This document shows positions 6,919 to 15,438 of a stretch of DNA of 64,000 nucleotides, piece by piece. A program made the position numbers and the translations under genes. Positions within the stretch are counted from its first letter, which is position 1. Each line of letters opens with the position of its first letter. Source of the stretch: Bin125 sp026705025 (lineage in GTDB: Bacteria > Chloroflexota > Dehalococcoidia > Bin125); NCBI GenBank assembly GCA_026705025.1, contig JAPPBN010000032.1:3818-67817 (forward strand), in the 5' to 3' direction. The notes below the pieces were generated by a model. It was not told the DNA's origin. It searched no databases and saw only the letters and a list, made by a program, of their open reading frames with translations.

Positions 6919-8436
6919 ATGTCGGAACTTCGATGGGAGCCGCCGGCCGGCGGTTCTGGAGACGAATCGGGTCGTCGTGCGGTGACGCCTGAGCGATTGA
7001 ACGACTCCGGCGGTCCCAGCCGCTGGTCGATCACGCTGCTGGTCTTTGTGATGATCGGCGCGGCGTTCGCGCTCGGCATTGGCGTGATGCGTGTGATCGA
7101 CGCCAGCGACGACTATGGACGGGTCCTCCGCAGCAGCGGCCGCGACGGCGCCGCTCCGGCAGCGGTCCCGGCTGCCGTTCAGCCCTCGGATGACGATGCG
7201 CAAGAAGCTACGGCTGACACCCCAGGCCGGGCCTCACGATTCGCGATCCTGGACGAGATTGTCGAGGTACTGGACAAGGACTTCGTCGATCCATCGAAGT
7301 TCAATTCGCTCGACACTCGCGAAGCAGCCATTAACGGCATCATTGACGCGCTCGACGATCCGCACACGGTGTTCATCGATGCCGAGCGGTATCGCATGGC
7401 CAGCGAGGATATCGGCGGTTCGTTCGAGGGCATCGGGGCCACTGTCAACCAGGTGGACGGGGCGATCGTGATCGTTCGTCCGTTCCGCAACTCCCCGGCG
7501 ATGCAGGCAGGAATCCGCCCTGGCGATGTGATTCTCGAAGTCGATGGCGAATCTACCGAGGGCTGGAGCCTCGAACAGGCCGTTGCCGTCATTCGCGGAC
7601 CGAAGGGCACCGATGTCGCCCTGCTCGTGCGGCACACAGACGGTGAAGAAGAACTGATCGTGGTCACCCGCGACCGGATCGTGGTTCCCAGCGTTGAGTC
7701 GCTGCCGATCACCGACCGGTCCGGCAATCCGGTCGCCGACATCGGCTACATCCTGATCACTCAGTTCACGGAGGACACTCGGGGCGAGTTGCTGGAGTTG
7801 CTCGAGAGCGCCCGCAATGCCGGTCTGAGTCAGTTGATCATCGACGTGCGAGGCAATCCTGGCGGGCTGCTCGACGCAACCGTTGAGACGACCGGGGAGT
7901 TCATGGATGAGGGAGTGGTGCTGCGCCAGATTGACCGCGAAGGTAATGAACGCGTCTTTAGCGACGAGCCCGGCGGGGCCGGAGTCGGCCTGGAGCTGGT
8001 TGTCCTAATCAACGAGCACAGCGCCTCGGGCTCCGAGGTGATGGCTGCGGCGCTGCGGGATCACGGCCGCGCGGTCCTGATCGGTACGACGACCACCGGG
8101 AAGGGCACGGTCAACGTGCCGCGCCGGCTGTCGGACGGCAGCGTGCTGTATGTCAGCATCGCTCGCTATCTCACGCCCGAGAACGCGCCCGTCGAAGGGG
8201 TCGGGATTGCTCCCGACATCGAAATCGCCATTCCCGACACCGGGTTCGAGGCCGGTCAGGACATCCAGCTCTTCGTGGCGATCGATTACCTGCGCGGCGA
8301 GTACCAGCCCGGCAGCGTCGATAGCGGGTCTACCGAGAGTGAGCCCCAGAACGTTGAGCAAGAGGAAGCACCTGCAGAGCAGCAGGATTCCCAATCAGAG
8401 GGATCGGCAGAGCCGCAGAGTGATTCTGAGGAGTAA
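6919..8436 (+). CDS. ctpA: S41-family carboxy-terminal processing protease (CtpA-like)
   Basis: A 505-residue membrane-anchored serine protease. A hydrophobic segment at about residues 35-58 places the catalytic part outside the membrane. A PDZ domain follows (GIGATVNQVDGAIVIVRPF, then AGIRPGDVILEVDGE). The S41 core has ASGSEVMAAAL with the nucleophile Ser and TTTGKGTVN with the general-base Lys. The last 50 residues are Gln/Glu/Ser-rich and probably disordered. It ends 50 nt before the Sec-rhodanese gene on the same strand. CtpA proteases process or degrade extracytoplasmic proteins. Confidence 0.9.
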   Translation: MSELRWEPPAGGSGDESGRRAVTPERLNDSGGPSRWSITLLVFVMIGAAFALGIGVMRVIDASDDYGRVLRSSGRDGAAPAAVPAAVQPSDDDAQEATADTPGRASRFAILDEIVEVLDKDFVDPSKFNSLDTREAAINGIIDALDDPHTVFIDAERYRMASEDIGGSFEGIGATVNQVDGAIVIVRPFRNSPAMQAGIRPGDVILEVDGESTEGWSLEQAVAVIRGPKGTDVALLVRHTDGEEELIVVTRDRIVVPSVESLPITDRSGNPVADIGYILITQFTEDTRGELLELLESARNAGLSQLIIDVRGNPGGLLDATVETTGEFMDEGVVLRQIDREGNERVFSDEPGGAGVGLELVVLINEHSASGSEVMAAALRDHGRAVLIGTTTTGKGTVNVPRRLSDGSVLYVSIARYLTPENAPVEGVGIAPDIEIAIPDTGFEAGQDIQLFVAIDYLRGEYQPGSVDSGSTESEPQNVEQEEAPAEQQDSQSEGSAEPQSDSEE

Positions 8437-8486
8437 CCTACGCCGCGCGGCAACCACGATTGTCGGCCCGGATGCGAAGGGGATTG

Positions 8487-9341
8487 ATGATGACTTCGAA
8501 CGCTGACGGATGGGCCCGTCCGGAGTTGATCTGCGAGACCGACTGGCTGGCCGAGCACATCGACGACCCCGACGTGGTGGTGCTCGACTGCGACCTCCTC
8601 GACGCCTATCTACGCCTGCACATCCCGGGCGCCGTCTGGTCGCTCTCGCGGTACTGGAAGACTGATCCGCGCGACGATTCTCAGATCTACGGCATGTCGG
8701 ATCCGGCCCAATGGGCTCAGCTGGTCGGTCGATTGGGTATCACACCGGACACGACAGTCGTGGGGTATGACGGCTCGGGCTCGCTGTACGCGGCCCGGAC
8801 CTGGTGGACCTTCGACCGATTCGGCCATTCCAACTTCAAGATCCTGCACGGCGGACTGGACAAGTGGTACGCCGAGGGCCGACCGCTCTCGCGCCAGAAC
8901 CTCCGCCCCCGAGCCGTCGAGTATCCCGTCCCGTCGGCGCCTCATGACGACTCAATCTGCAGGCTCGACGACATTCCCGGGGCGATCGAGGATGACAACC
9001 ACGTGTTTTGGGACGTGCGCTCGGACGGGGAGTGGACCGGCGCGAACAAGCGCGGCACTCAACGAGGGGGGCGTATCCCGGGCGCGGCGCACCTGGAGTG
9101 GCTGGAAACGCTCGAGGAGCCGGTGCGGACGCTCAAGCCAGCGGCCGAGCTACGGCAGATGCTGGCCGACCTGGGGATTACTCCGGAGACGACCGTCACA
9201 ACCTATTGACAGGGGGGCATCCGTGCGGCGCACGGATACTGGCTCCTGCAGCTGCTCGGTTACAACCAGAGCCGCAACTACGACGCGTCCTGGCACGAAT
9301 ACGGCAACGCGCTCGACCATCCGATTGAGACGCCGGACTGA
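8487..9341 (+). CDS. Selenocysteine two-domain rhodanese (TGA = Sec241)
   Basis: A thiosulfate or 3-mercaptopyruvate sulfurtransferase of 284 residues if the TGA at 9207-9209 encodes Sec. The N-terminal rhodanese domain lacks an active Cys (YDGSGSLYAARTWW), as usual. The C-terminal domain has DVRSDGEW, GRIPGAAHL and then TTY-U-QGGIRAAHGYW, where the family has YCQGGxRA. The TGA thus replaces precisely the persulfide-forming cysteine. After it, 43 sense codons encode the expected C-terminus before a true TGA stop. ATG at 8487 (or 8490) follows AAGGGG and is preferred over TTG at 8460. A perfect 8-bp hairpin follows the TGA. The alternative is a nonsense mutation of TGC/TGT. Confidence 0.87.
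9219..9237 (+). promoter_or_regulatory. Candidate bacterial SECIS hairpin in the rhodanese mRNA
   Basis: Starting 9 nt after the in-frame TGA, ATCCGTGC pairs perfectly with GCACGGAT around a GGC triloop (or a 7-bp stem with a CGGCG loop). The apical G residues lie about 20 nt from the U of UGA, close to the spacing in the classical fdhF SECIS. The sequence also encodes conserved rhodanese residues, so the coding constraint and the fold overlap. Confidence 0.7.
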
Positions 9342-9367
9342 CGCGATCGCGTTCTCTGTCGGTCGAA

Positions 9368-10615
9368 TCAGCCCTCGAGCACTATTGCCAGCGCGGTTTC
9401 GACTTCGTCCAGCGGGGCGAATGCCTCGAAACGGGCGGCAACGACTCCATCGGCGTTGACGACGAATGTCCACTCGCCGGTGTGCAATCCCCACTCCTCG
9501 AGGATCGGCGTCTCGATCGGGTCGGCTCCCAGCTTCACCTCGGCGGGGTTTTCGTAGAGATCGACGTGGACGTAGTTGGCCGCGTCGCCATAGATGCTTC
9601 TGAGCTCGGAGAGGACTTCGGCCTGGGGACCACAGAAGGCGTTGGTACAGAAGCCGGGCGATGCGAAGACGACGACCAGCGGTTTGCCGGCCTCAACCGC
9701 GTCGGCCAGTGAGACCAGGTAGAGGCCCGGATCCGGCTCGTCGCCGGTGGACAGATCTTCGATGTTGGCGACATCGGTGATTGTGCGGCTTTGCGATGCG
9801 GGCGCCGCGTCTCCGACAGAGGGGGCGGCCGTGTCCTCGGGGATATCAATGGCAATGCCGATGTCTTCGAAGCCGTCCTCGGAGGGGATGTGCAGGATTA
9901 AGTTCCAGCGTCCGACGCTCGCGAACTCGACGTAGGTGACGTGGAAGCCCCGGACGCCGTCGGGGAAGCGGGAGAATCGGGCGACCACTTCTTCCATCTC
10001 GCCGGGAGCGTCATCGGGCAGCACCGTGATTCGCATCGCCGGTGTTTCGACGAGCCCGGCCGGCCCCTCGATCACGAGCGAGATCCGGTGCAGGCCCGGC
10101 GACAGATCGGGCGTGCCCAGCGCAATCGTGTACTCGTCACCACTCACGTAGACGGGGTAACCCCAGTCGAGGAGCAGTTGCAGGCGTGGGCTCAGATCGT
10201 CGTAGGCGGCGGCCTCGATGATGCCCACCGACATGCCGCCTTCCATACCGCCCATGCCGTCATCCGCCTGCTGCTGCGCCGGCTCTTCGTCTGCCTGGGC
10301 CTCCTCTTCGCTCTCTACGACGGCCTGCGCTTGCGCCTGTTGCTGTTCCTGTTCGACCTGCGCAGCCTGGGCGGCGCCGGCACTGCCGCTCGTGGATGAG
10401 CCGGAACTGCGAGACGCGGTTGTCGTGCTTCCGCTCGATGTCGAGTCGGCTGCCGACTCGGCTTGCTGCTGCTCTTGCTGAGCAACCTGTTGCTGTTCAT
10501 CGTCCGACGTGGTCGCACAGGCGGACAGCAGTAGCGCCGAGGCCGCAACGGCTACCAACAAGCGCCATCGCTGGCCCGCGAGACACCAGCCCAGGTGGTT
10601 CAGTCGGTTGTGCAT
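9368..10615 (-). CDS. Thioredoxin-fold lipoprotein with Gln-rich linker
   Basis: A 415-residue predicted lipoprotein. A signal segment (about residues 18-32) ends at the lipobox LLSAC, followed by about 95 residues rich in Q, E, A and S. A beta-rich domain comes next (about 150-265). The C-terminal domain (about 275-415) is redoxin-like: LVVVFASPGFCTNAFCGPQ carries a CxxxxC pair at the peroxiredoxin/SCO position, followed by WTFVVNADGVVAARFEAF. It likely acts outside the membrane in thiol redox or metal-linked chemistry. It is 45 nt downstream of another thioredoxin-like lipoprotein and convergent with the Sec-rhodanese. Confidence 0.75.
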   Translation of the reverse strand: MHNRLNHLGWCLAGQRWRLLVAVAASALLLSACATTSDDEQQQVAQQEQQQAESAADSTSSGSTTTASRSSGSSTSGSAGAAQAAQVEQEQQQAQAQAVVESEEEAQADEEPAQQQADDGMGGMEGGMSVGIIEAAAYDDLSPRLQLLLDWGYPVYVSGDEYTIALGTPDLSPGLHRISLVIEGPAGLVETPAMRITVLPDDAPGEMEEVVARFSRFPDGVRGFHVTYVEFASVGRWNLILHIPSEDGFEDIGIAIDIPEDTAAPSVGDAAPASQSRTITDVANIEDLSTGDEPDPGLYLVSLADAVEAGKPLVVVFASPGFCTNAFCGPQAEVLSELRSIYGDAANYVHVDLYENPAEVKLGADPIETPILEEWGLHTGEWTFVVNADGVVAARFEAFAPLDEVETALAIVLEG

Positions 10616-10660
10616 GATTTCTCCAGCTCGATCAGTGGTGATGCGTTGCGTCCGGCACTG

Positions 10661-12286
10661 CTACTCGCCGCCGACGTAGGAACCGAAGGTGAACGCGAAG
10701 AGGCGGAACTGGTCCGAGTCGGAGCTCAGCTTGAGCTCGTGCTGCGACCACTCTGGCAGGAAGAGCAGTCGGTAGAGATCGTTCTCGGTTACGCGAATGA
10801 ACGAGCGGCCCTGATCATCCCACTGGATATGCGCGCCCGCCTCGTTGGGGAACAGCCAACGTCCATCGATCTCGACGAAGACGTCGTAGGGCTGACCGTT
10901 GTCGGCGGCGGTGAGCACCAGGTTGACCGTGCGTCCGCGGATGATCAGCGCGACGTAGTCCTCGAGATCATCCGTCTGTCTTGCGTGAACGATCGACTCC
11001 TCTTCAATCTGCCAGAGACCTTCGAGGTACCAGCGATTGTGCTCGCGTTGCGAGCTCGCGACGTCGACGAACTGAGTGACCGCGCCGAGTGATGAGAGAT
11101 AGTATGCATCCTGACCGGCGTAGGGCCGACCCGAGTTGCGCCTCCAGCCCATGTACAGCTCCCGCGTCTGCCCGGTTGGCTGTCCCCGACGGCTGGGCGC
11201 CTCGATCTCGACCCCGATCGGGACATTGGACAGATCCCTGCCACCCGCCTCCAACGCCTGGCGGATGGCGATCTCGGTCTCGTGGTAATCGCCTTCACCG
11301 ATGTGGTTGTAGAGGACGCCCATCGGCGATCCGTCGGGCGTCGGGCCGATGAGATATTTGCGCGGCCAGAAGCGGCGGGCGCCCTGGAAGGTGCGGAAGC
11401 TGACGTGGTCGTTATCGATCGCCACGAGATATTCGATGTCGTATTCATCGATCGCGCCCTGTACGTTTCCGAGCCGCTCTTCAAACGCGAACTCCGGAGA
11501 GTGAATGCCGATGATCACGAGCCCGTGATTGCGGTACTTCTCGTCCCAGGCGGTCAGGAATGGCAGCGTGCGAACGCAGTTGATACAGGTGTAGGTCCAG
11601 AAATCGACCAGGACGATGTTGCCTTTGGCCAGTTCGAGGGCGACCGAGGTCTCCTCACCGTTGAGCCAGGCATTGATGCCGACGACATCGGTGACGGTCG
11701 CGTTGGCGCTGATCTCTTCTGCGCGCAGACGCAGGCGTTCGGCTTCGGCGGGGTCGAGCTGCTCTTGTTCTTGCTGTTCCTGTTGCTCGGCCGCGTCGGC
11801 TTGCTCCTGCTCCGGCGTCATCTCCTCCTGCTGGGCGTCCGATTGCTGCGGCTGCGACTGCTCAACCTGTGCCTCGTCGGAATCGGCGTCGTCAGCCTGT
11901 TGCTGGGCTGACTGTTGCGCCTGTTGCTGTTCGGCTTGTTCGGCGGCGTTCGGTTCCGTTCGGTCCTGTTGGGCCTGTTCGCTCGACTGTGACTGTTCGG
12001 ATTGTTCGGATTGTTCGGTGGCGTTCGACGCCGTTCGGTCCTGTTCGGCTTGTTCGGTCGACTGAGGTTGTTCGGATTGTTCGGCAGCGTCCGATGCCGT
12101 TCGGTCCTGTTCGGCCTGTTCGGTCGACCGGCGCTGTTCGGGTTGTTCGGTGGCGTTCGATTCCGTTCGGCTCTGTTCGGCCTGCTGAGGAGACGTCTGT
12201 TCGCCGTCCGAGGAACAGGCGGCGATGATTGCAATGATCGCCGCGAGCGCGAGAATGCCGATGGGGGCGAGGCGTAGCTGTTTCAT
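10661..12286 (-). CDS. Thioredoxin-like (TlpA/DipZ-type) lipoprotein with repeat linker
   Basis: A 541-residue predicted lipoprotein. The N-terminus (lipobox IIAAC) is followed by about 150 residues of E/Q/S/T-rich repeats with a unit near 22 residues containing STEQAEQDRTAS. The thioredoxin-like domain starts at about residue 195 and has FWTYTCINCVRTLPFL, a CxxC redox site resembling DipZ and TlpA relatives. A C-terminal all-beta domain (about 385-541, ending in FAFTFGSYVGGE) matches the extra domain found in DipZ-like proteins. It probably reduces or oxidises protein disulfides outside the membrane. It is the first gene of a two-gene unit with the next redoxin lipoprotein. Confidence 0.8.
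   Translation of the reverse strand: MKQLRLAPIGILALAAIIAIIAACSSDGEQTSPQQAEQSRTESNATEQPEQRRSTEQAEQDRTASDAAEQSEQPQSTEQAEQDRTASNATEQSEQSEQSQSSEQAQQDRTEPNAAEQAEQQQAQQSAQQQADDADSDEAQVEQSQPQQSDAQQEEMTPEQEQADAAEQQEQQEQEQLDPAEAERLRLRAEEISANATVTDVVGINAWLNGEETSVALELAKGNIVLVDFWTYTCINCVRTLPFLTAWDEKYRNHGLVIIGIHSPEFAFEERLGNVQGAIDEYDIEYLVAIDNDHVSFRTFQGARRFWPRKYLIGPTPDGSPMGVLYNHIGEGDYHETEIAIRQALEAGGRDLSNVPIGVEIEAPSRRGQPTGQTRELYMGWRRNSGRPYAGQDAYYLSSLGAVTQFVDVASSQREHNRWYLEGLWQIEEESIVHARQTDDLEDYVALIIRGRTVNLVLTAADNGQPYDVFVEIDGRWLFPNEAGAHIQWDDQGRSFIRVTENDLYRLLFLPEWSQHELKLSSDSDQFRLFAFTFGSYVGGE
11900..12180 (-). repeat. Coding tandem repeats in lipoprotein linker
   Basis: The linker of the thioredoxin-like lipoprotein contains about three imperfect copies of a 66-bp unit encoding (S/P)EQxxSTEQAEQDRTASxATEQ-type sequence. 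On the plus strand this appears as repeated TGTTCGG words. Such repeats are prone to length change between strains. Confidence 0.6.
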
Positions 12287-12320
12287 ATCGCCGAGCGTAC
12301 AACGCGGTTTGGCCGAGAGA

Positions 12321-13265
12321 TCAGACGTTGCCGGCGGCCCAGGCGGAAATCAATGTGTGCGCGATCGCCATCGGACCCGGCAATGACAGGGCTCCGTCCG
12401 GTAGTCCGGGCTGGTCCAGCTGCGCAGCGGGTTGCTGCAGCGAGTGGACGATTTCCTCCCTGGTGAACCAGCGCACGTCGTCCATCTCCCAGTCGTCGTA
12501 GTTGATGTCGGAACTGCCGGCGTCGGCGTGACAACCAATCATCAGAGAGGAGGGGAAGGGCCAGGGCTGCGACGAGTGGTAGCGCACGTTGACCGCGTCG
12601 ATCCCGGACTCTTCAGCCACTTCACGTCGGACCGCATCTTCAATCGATTCACCATGATCGATGAATCCCGCCAATGCCGAGAACATGCCGGCCGGCCAGG
12701 AGGCCTGGCGGCCCAGCAGGCAACGATCGCGCTCGGTGTCGATCACGACCGTGATGACGACGGGATCGGTGCGCGGGAAGTGCTCGGCCGGACAGGTCAG
12801 GCACTTGCGGAAGATGCCGCCCTGGGCGGCAAAGGTCGATGCGCCGCATTCGGCGCAAAACCGGTGGCGTTCATGCCAGTCGAGGAAGGCGCGCGCCTGG
12901 GCGGCGATGCCGGCGTCGTCGATGTGGAGCACCGGGGCGGCGGCTCGCAGATCCATGAAGCTCGCGTCATCGGGCAACTCAAAGAGATTCGGAGCCGCGG
13001 CTTCGTTGATGGCGAACTGCGCGCCGGCCTCGCCGCTGCCCAACAACAACACAGGGTGGCGATCGGTGTCTGCGCCCGAGGGCAGCGATGCCCAGGCGAG
13101 ACGCATCACGCCGTCGATCTCGCGCATGGGGAAGGTCAGGTTGCGCAGCGGCAGGAACAGCGTCCGCGGCTGTTCGATCTGAGCCGCCACCCAGGTTTCG
13201 TCGCGTCTGCGCGCGGCCTCCCGATCGAGCGGATTGCCGGAGAAGATGTTGCGGAACTCGGGCAT
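12321..13265 (-). CDS. nudC: NADH pyrophosphatase NudC (Nudix)
   Basis: A 314-residue NudC-type Nudix hydrolase that splits NAD(H), and in some bacteria removes NAD caps from RNA. The N-terminal domain is followed by a four-Cys zinc ribbon (FCAECGAS and CLTC). The Nudix box is intact, with GFIDHGESIEDAVRREV followed by AEESGI and its metal-binding glutamates. SQPWPFPSSLM is the NudC-specific signature downstream of the box. Length and domain order are normal. It lies 11 nt downstream of formate-tetrahydrofolate ligase on the same strand and is probably co-transcribed with it. Confidence 0.93.
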   Translation of the reverse strand: MPEFRNIFSGNPLDREAARRRDETWVAAQIEQPRTLFLPLRNLTFPMREIDGVMRLAWASLPSGADTDRHPVLLLGSGEAGAQFAINEAAAPNLFELPDDASFMDLRAAAPVLHIDDAGIAAQARAFLDWHERHRFCAECGASTFAAQGGIFRKCLTCPAEHFPRTDPVVITVVIDTERDRCLLGRQASWPAGMFSALAGFIDHGESIEDAVRREVAEESGIDAVNVRYHSSQPWPFPSSLMIGCHADAGSSDINYDDWEMDDVRWFTREEIVHSLQQPAAQLDQPGLPDGALSLPGPMAIAHTLISAWAAGNV

Positions 13266-13276
13266 GGCTCGCTCGT

Positions 13277-14908
13277 TCAGGCCGTGTGCGTCTCAGCCGT
13301 ATGGTCGAAATGGATCGCCGCCGGCGATCGCGGAAGTCCTGGCATGGTCATGATCTCGCCGGAGATGATCACGACGAATCCGGCTCCGGCCGAGGGTCGT
13401 ACGTCGCGGACCGTGAACTCGTGATCCTGCGGTCGGCCGAGTAAGGCAGGATCGTCCGAAAGCGAGTATTGCGTCTTGGCGATGCAGACCGGCCAGTCAT
13501 CCTGGCCGAGCCGTCGGGCGCGGCGCAATGTCAGTTCGGCAAGCCGCAGGTACGACACAGATCCGGCGCCGTACACCTCTCGAGCGACCGTTTCGATTTT
13601 GTCCTTGAGTGGGGATTCCAGGTCGTAGAGCCGCCGGAACGACGGCCGGTCACCAGCCAGAGCTTCGCGCACCTGGACCGCGAGGTCGAGGCAGGCGTCT
13701 CCACCGCCTCCGTAGGGATTGGCAACCGCCGCGCGGACCCCTCGAGCGCGACAGTGGGCAAGGACGGCGTCCAGCTCGGCCGGCGTGTCTGAGGGGAACT
13801 GGTTGACGGCCACGACCGGAATCACGCCATGCTGTTCCATGTTGTCGATATGCGCGTCGAGGTTCGGCAGTCCCGCCTCCAGCGCGGCCAGGTCCTCGAC
13901 CTCCAGCTCGCGCGCCGAGCGACCGCCGTGGCGCTTGATGGCGCGGGCGGTGGCGACGATCACGGCGGCCTGAGGTTCGAACTCGCCAAATCGCGATACG
14001 ACATTGAAGAACTTCTCCGCGCCCAGGTCCGAGCCAAAGCCGGCTTCGGTCACGGTGATGTCGGCGCAGGACAGGGCCGCGCGGGTGGCGGTGATCGAGT
14101 TGCAGCCCAAGGCGATGTTGGCGAATGGCCCGCCGTGCACAAATGCCGGTCCGCCCTCGCCCATCTGCACGAGATTGGGTCGGATGGCGTCCTTGAGCAG
14201 CACGGTCATCGCGCTATCGACCTGCAAATCCTGGCAGGTCACCGGTTGAATCGGCGTAGAGGATGTGTAGCCAACGATGATGTTGCCCAGCCGCTGGTGC
14301 AGGTCATCGATGTCGCTGGCTACTGACAGAATCGCCATCACCTCAGAGGCCGGCGTGATGTCAAAGGCTTCCTCGCGCGGAATGCCATCGGTGGTGCCGC
14401 CCATGCCGATCACCGCGCCGCGCAGCGCGCGGTCGTTCATATCGAGGCAGCGCCGCCAGGTGATGCGGCGGGCGTCGAGACCGAGCGCATTGCCGTGGAA
14501 GAGGGAGTTGTCGATCGCCGCCGCCAGCAGGTTGTTGGCTGCGGTCACGGCATGAAGATCGCCCGTGAAATGCAGATTGATGTCGTCTGCCGGAAGCACC
14601 TGGGATCCGCCCCCGCCGGTGCCGCCGCCCTTGATTCCGAAGACAGGTCCCATGGAGGGTTCGCGCAGGGCGACGACCGCGTTCGCACCCGATTGCCGCA
14701 GCGCCTGCGTGAGCCCGATCGCGGTGGTCGTCTTGCCTTCTCCGGCGGTCGTCGGCGTCATGCCGGTGACCAGCACGAGGTCGCCCTGAGGCCGCCGGCC
14801 GAGGCGCTCGAGGGCCTCGGCGTTCAGCTTGGCCTTGTGTCGTCCGTAGAGATCGAGATCGTCTTCGCCCAAGCCCAGATCCGCTGCCACGTCGGCGATC
14901 GGCCGCAT
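13277..14908 (-). CDS. fhs: Formate-tetrahydrofolate ligase
   Basis: A 543-residue ATP-dependent ligase that joins formate to tetrahydrofolate, giving 10-formyl-THF for one-carbon metabolism. The P-loop-like ATP site is visible (TPTTAGEGKTTTAIGL), followed by LREPSMGPVFGIKGG and FTGDLHAVTAANNLL, all highly conserved in FTHFS. The C-terminus includes PSAGAGFVV and GEIMTMPGLP, also family signatures. Length is typical. It is followed by nudC. No other Wood-Ljungdahl genes are nearby, so a biosynthetic or formate-assimilating role is more likely than acetogenesis. Confidence 0.96.
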   Translation of the reverse strand: MRPIADVAADLGLGEDDLDLYGRHKAKLNAEALERLGRRPQGDLVLVTGMTPTTAGEGKTTTAIGLTQALRQSGANAVVALREPSMGPVFGIKGGGTGGGGSQVLPADDINLHFTGDLHAVTAANNLLAAAIDNSLFHGNALGLDARRITWRRCLDMNDRALRGAVIGMGGTTDGIPREEAFDITPASEVMAILSVASDIDDLHQRLGNIIVGYTSSTPIQPVTCQDLQVDSAMTVLLKDAIRPNLVQMGEGGPAFVHGGPFANIALGCNSITATRAALSCADITVTEAGFGSDLGAEKFFNVVSRFGEFEPQAAVIVATARAIKRHGGRSARELEVEDLAALEAGLPNLDAHIDNMEQHGVIPVVAVNQFPSDTPAELDAVLAHCRARGVRAAVANPYGGGGDACLDLAVQVREALAGDRPSFRRLYDLESPLKDKIETVAREVYGAGSVSYLRLAELTLRRARRLGQDDWPVCIAKTQYSLSDDPALLGRPQDHEFTVRDVRPSAGAGFVVIISGEIMTMPGLPRSPAAIHFDHTAETHTA

Positions 14909-14957
14909 GTCGCTACCCCTTACTCCGAGGGGCAGGTTAGCGCAGCACCGAGGCCGT

Positions 14958-15392
14958 TCAGTTCTCGACCGTCACCTTGACGTCGGTGACTTTGCGCGAG
15001 TTCACGATCAACGCGATGTTGAAATCGCCGTCGTCGGTCAGCGCCAGTGGAATTGCCGCGATCTTCCAGGGCGGCTCGACATCGTCGAAGCGAAAATCCC
15101 TCAGTTCGAAGTACTCGCGGGCGCCGGCATCGTACTCAACGCGGATCACAATATGGTCTGCGTCGACCGGCTCGTTCATTTCCAGCCGCAGCCAGAACGG
15201 CTCCTCGAGTTTGAGCGGGCGATTCAGGGGAGTCAGGATCGCTTTGTCATCGGCGCCTTCATCGAGATGCAGGGCGGCCTCTGCGGAACCGCCGACCCCC
15301 GAGAAGATGCCTCCCCGCGACGCATTGCAGCCTGCCGCGGCGATGGTTAGCACCGCGATCGCCGTCACAGCAGCCAGCCAGTGAACACGCAT
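14958..15392 (-). CDS. Small predicted lipoprotein, unknown function
   Basis: A 144-residue predicted lipoprotein. I choose ATG at 15392 because the translated product then begins with a compact signal (MRVHWLAAVTAIAVLTIAAAGC) whose lipobox AAGC is properly placed. A longer reading frame to 15470 would add 26 poor residues and overlap proV. The mature part is a beta-rich domain with alternating hydrophobic strands, ending in IVNSRKVTDVKVTVEN. It is divergent from the betaine transporter operon, separated by 46 bp. No family is recognised. Confidence 0.65.
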   Translation of the reverse strand: MRVHWLAAVTAIAVLTIAAAGCNASRGGIFSGVGGSAEAALHLDEGADDKAILTPLNRPLKLEEPFWLRLEMNEPVDADHIVIRVEYDAGAREYFELRDFRFDDVEPPWKIAAIPLALTDDGDFNIALIVNSRKVTDVKVTVEN

Positions 15393-15438
15393 TGGGGCAA
15401 AGAGTAGTCTGCGCACCAGACCGGAAGGAGACTCAACG

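Noticed and set aside
1588..9209. Recoding of TGA as Trp or Cys genome-wide
   Set aside because: TGA is the ordinary stop of many intact genes here (for example the MFS transporter, proV and the rhodanese itself). Only the two catalytic positions are affected.
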